Below are positions 62,040 to 64,000 of a stretch of 64,000 bases of DNA, one piece after another. The stretch comes from Larus michahellis. Taxonomy: Eukaryota; Chordata; Aves; Charadriiformes; Laridae. The first letter of the stretch is position 1; the number at the start of each line of letters is the position of its first letter. The stretch covers positions 10,044,001 to 10,108,000 of the forward strand of contig NC_133906.1 of assembly GCF_964199755.1 (NCBI RefSeq), given 5' to 3'. The notes below the pieces were generated by a model. That model was not told where the DNA came from. It saw only the letters and a program-made list of their open reading frames with translations, and made no database searches. The translations under genes were made by a program, and so were the position numbers.

Positions 62040-62790
62040 CACATTATAACCCGCCACTGGGACCCTGGCGCTGCCAGACGGGGTTTTTTAAGCGGCTGGC
62101 ATGGGAGCCCCCGGCGAAAAACTCCTTCCAGGCTGCTTAGAAGCTGGAAAACCTTTTTCTTTTTACCTTATATGAGCTGCAGGAGGAGGCCAGGCTGCCG
62201 ACGGGCACCGCTGTCAGGGGCGCCGAGGGGATCCATTGGCTGGGGTGCCGTCACGTGGCCCTGCCGCCGCGACCCGCCGCCGCGCAGCCGAGTGTTGCTT
62301 TTACCCCCTAAGGAAGGGCTGCTTGACAATTTTCATATTTCTTCTAAATTTGGAGATTTCAGACAATGCTGGGAGGCTTGGCTCGGGATGCCAGAGGCCC
62401 ATGTGGAAGTCATTAAGTCGGAGAGGGGGAGCGAGGGAAGGAGGGCTGGGGGGAGCGGGGGGGAGGAGAACGGCCAGGGCTGCGCCGGCTGCCAGCGACG
62501 CTCCTGGGAACCCAGGCCATCCCGCCCGGAGAAAGTTGTTTGCAATAACTGACTTCCTCCCGGTCCCGGGACCGTGCTCGGGGAGGGGGGGGACACGCAC
62601 ATCCCACCGCCGTTGGGCGGGGGTCCGGCGGGGCAGGCTGGCCGGGGGGACGGGGAGCCGGGGCGGCGCTGGCATCTGTCCCGCCGGCCGGGGGAAGGAA
62701 GCGGAGATGCTCCCTGGCTCGGCTGGAGGTGGCTCGTGATTCCCATTACTTTGAAAAGCTCCATCTGGCCTGGGAAAAAAGGCGTTTTGG
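62040..62790. promoter_or_regulatory. composite element: CpG-rich DNA with AT islands, possible host lncRNA promoter region
   Basis: Contains a TATA-like word on the - strand (ggttataatg, 62042-62051), a CArG-like CCTTATATGA with one mismatch (62166-62175), an AT-rich core at 62290-62420 (gacaattttcatatttcttc and following), and a TCF/LEF-type ctttgaa beside an E-box catctg (62751-62768). CpG-rich stretches lie between. The combination resembles a developmental promoter or enhancer about 10 kb upstream of miR-143, and could be the distal start of the CARMN equivalent. Not proven. Confidence 0.4.
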
Positions 62791-64000
62791 CGGCCCCAGG
62801 GCTCTCTCCAGGCTGCCTGCGTGCACAGGGTGGGAGCCCTGAGCACTGGTGGGGCTGGGACCCCCGTGGGACAGTGGTGGCGAGGCCAAGGCTGCAGGGC
62901 TGGATGCATGTGGCCCCTTTGGCTTTTGGCAGCACGGGGAGCTGGTGTGGGAGCTCCATCACCATGGGGCTGCATCAGCCCTGGCCCCTCCTGGCCCTGC
63001 GTGGACCATGAGTCCGTGTATGGCCTCGAGCCGGCACTGGGGGCCCGTTAATAAGCAGCTTGTTGGCAGCTCGGGAGGGAAACACCCCACGCCAAAGTGC
63101 CTTCATCTTCCTGCACCAGCCATCAGCCCCTGGCATGGCCAGGAAGGGGGTCACCTCTGCTCCGGTCACCACTGCCCTGCCCCGAGCCCCGCCGGGTGAC
63201 AGAGCTGTTTGCAGGGCTGGGCTGTCCCGGGCCATGAAGCCGCAGCAAAGGAGGAGGAAGCAGCCGCTGCGGGGTCCTCTGCAGCCAGCGGTAACCGAGG
63301 GAGAGCTGAGGAGCAAGGGAGGGGGGCACCACTGGCGTCTCCTCTGGGTTTTCCAAGGCAGTGTCAAGGGGGGAGTAAAGAGCTGGCCTCTGGGGTGTCT
63401 TGCCCTGAGAGGTCCCCTGGCTCGTGGGAAGGCGCTCGATCCTGAGCCATGCACAGGCACAGCGGTGGCAGCAGCTGCTGAGCACTTCTGGTGCCCGGGG
63501 ACGTGCGTGCCCTGCCCTAGCCCCAGCGGGGACAAACGTGAAGTCTGGCATGGCAGGACTTCCACTAGCAACACATTCTGGAGGGGCCAAGAAAGGAGAG
63601 GGGTTCTACCATCCTCAGACCCCCCGAGCCTGGGGGCTGGGGACAACCCCAAAGCCAGGACCAGGGCCCCTCATGCCACACTTCATACAGGGACGGTGTG
63701 GAGTGCTTGGTGTCCCTCCTGCTCCCCCCAGGGTTACGCACCACCTCAGCACTGAAGCCTCTGCTGCAGGAGCAGAATGTTCCTGTAGCACCTCTGTGTC
63801 CCCCATGGGGCATCCCTCACATGCTGAGACTGTGGCTGGCCACCAGCTCCATCAACCCACTAGCCCCATGCCCCTGTAAAGTGGGTGGCCGCCAGCCTGG
63901 CATGGCTCTGGATGGCTGCGGGCATCTCTGGGGGACGAGGGCTGGAAAGGAAGCCCCGCTGCCCACCGCTGGCAGGGAGATGGGTGCTCAGAGTCATCCA
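62790..64000. other. GC-rich flank to the window end
   Basis: No coding exon, RNA or repeat recognised. Open frames are Pro/Gly/Ser/Arg-rich. Confidence 0.6.

Noticed and set aside
53000..64000. search for IL17B, the neighbour expected beyond miR-143 in human order
   Set aside because: No cystine-knot exon or IL-17 family motif seen on either strand. It probably lies beyond the window.

Overview
The window is vertebrate nuclear DNA and almost certainly avian. It opens inside a CR1 retroposon tail and carries a second, decayed CR1 tail. It holds one complete protein-coding gene, CSNK1A1 (casein kinase 1 alpha), on the + strand with a bird-like compact layout. Downstream of that gene, on the - strand, it carries the microRNA pair miR-143/miR-145. 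In human, as I recall, miR-143/145 and the lncRNA CARMN also lie downstream of CSNK1A1 on the opposite strand, so the block looks syntenic. The species cannot be named from sequence alone.

Layout. 1-473: CR1 tail. About 850-2100: CpG-island promoter with an NRF1 palindrome, an inverted CCAAT box and a YY1 motif. 1802-35313: CSNK1A1 coding sequence in ten constitutive exons (1014 nt, 337 residues plus stop). The optional L exon sits at 19688-19771 and codes for 28 residues with a PVGKRKR nuclear signal. A GC-type alternative donor at 30041 removes exactly the 12-residue S segment. The 3' UTR has AATAAA at 36342 and 36785. Two less certain coding candidates follow: an antisense exon with strong splice sites at 36965-37216 (perhaps with a terminal exon at 36339-36514), and a + strand last exon at 37847-37902 that is in frame with CSNK1A1 exon 9. 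Around 40-41 kb the base composition changes from AT-rich to strongly GC-rich.

From 41 to 64 kb I find no protein-coding gene I can support. The long open frames there are GC-rich shadows. The supported content is pre-miR-145 (51792-51874) and pre-miR-143 (52213-52299), both on the - strand and only about 360 nt apart, followed by a - strand poly(A) signal at 51512-51517. Upstream of the pair on the - strand, at higher coordinates, AT-rich islands stand out. The best one (55790-56090) has a perfect SRF CArG box 3.7 kb from miR-143 and a perfect MEF2 site 48 bp from the CArG box. Others carry a GATA triplet (57273-57296), a second MEF2 site (57704), and a CArG-like element near 62.17 kb.

Functionally the window joins a ubiquitous Wnt/Hedgehog/circadian kinase with a cardiac and smooth-muscle microRNA locus and its probable SRF/MEF2 control region. 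Exon boundaries come from splice consensus plus phase agreement. Comparisons with human sequences are from memory, and base-composition statements are by eye.
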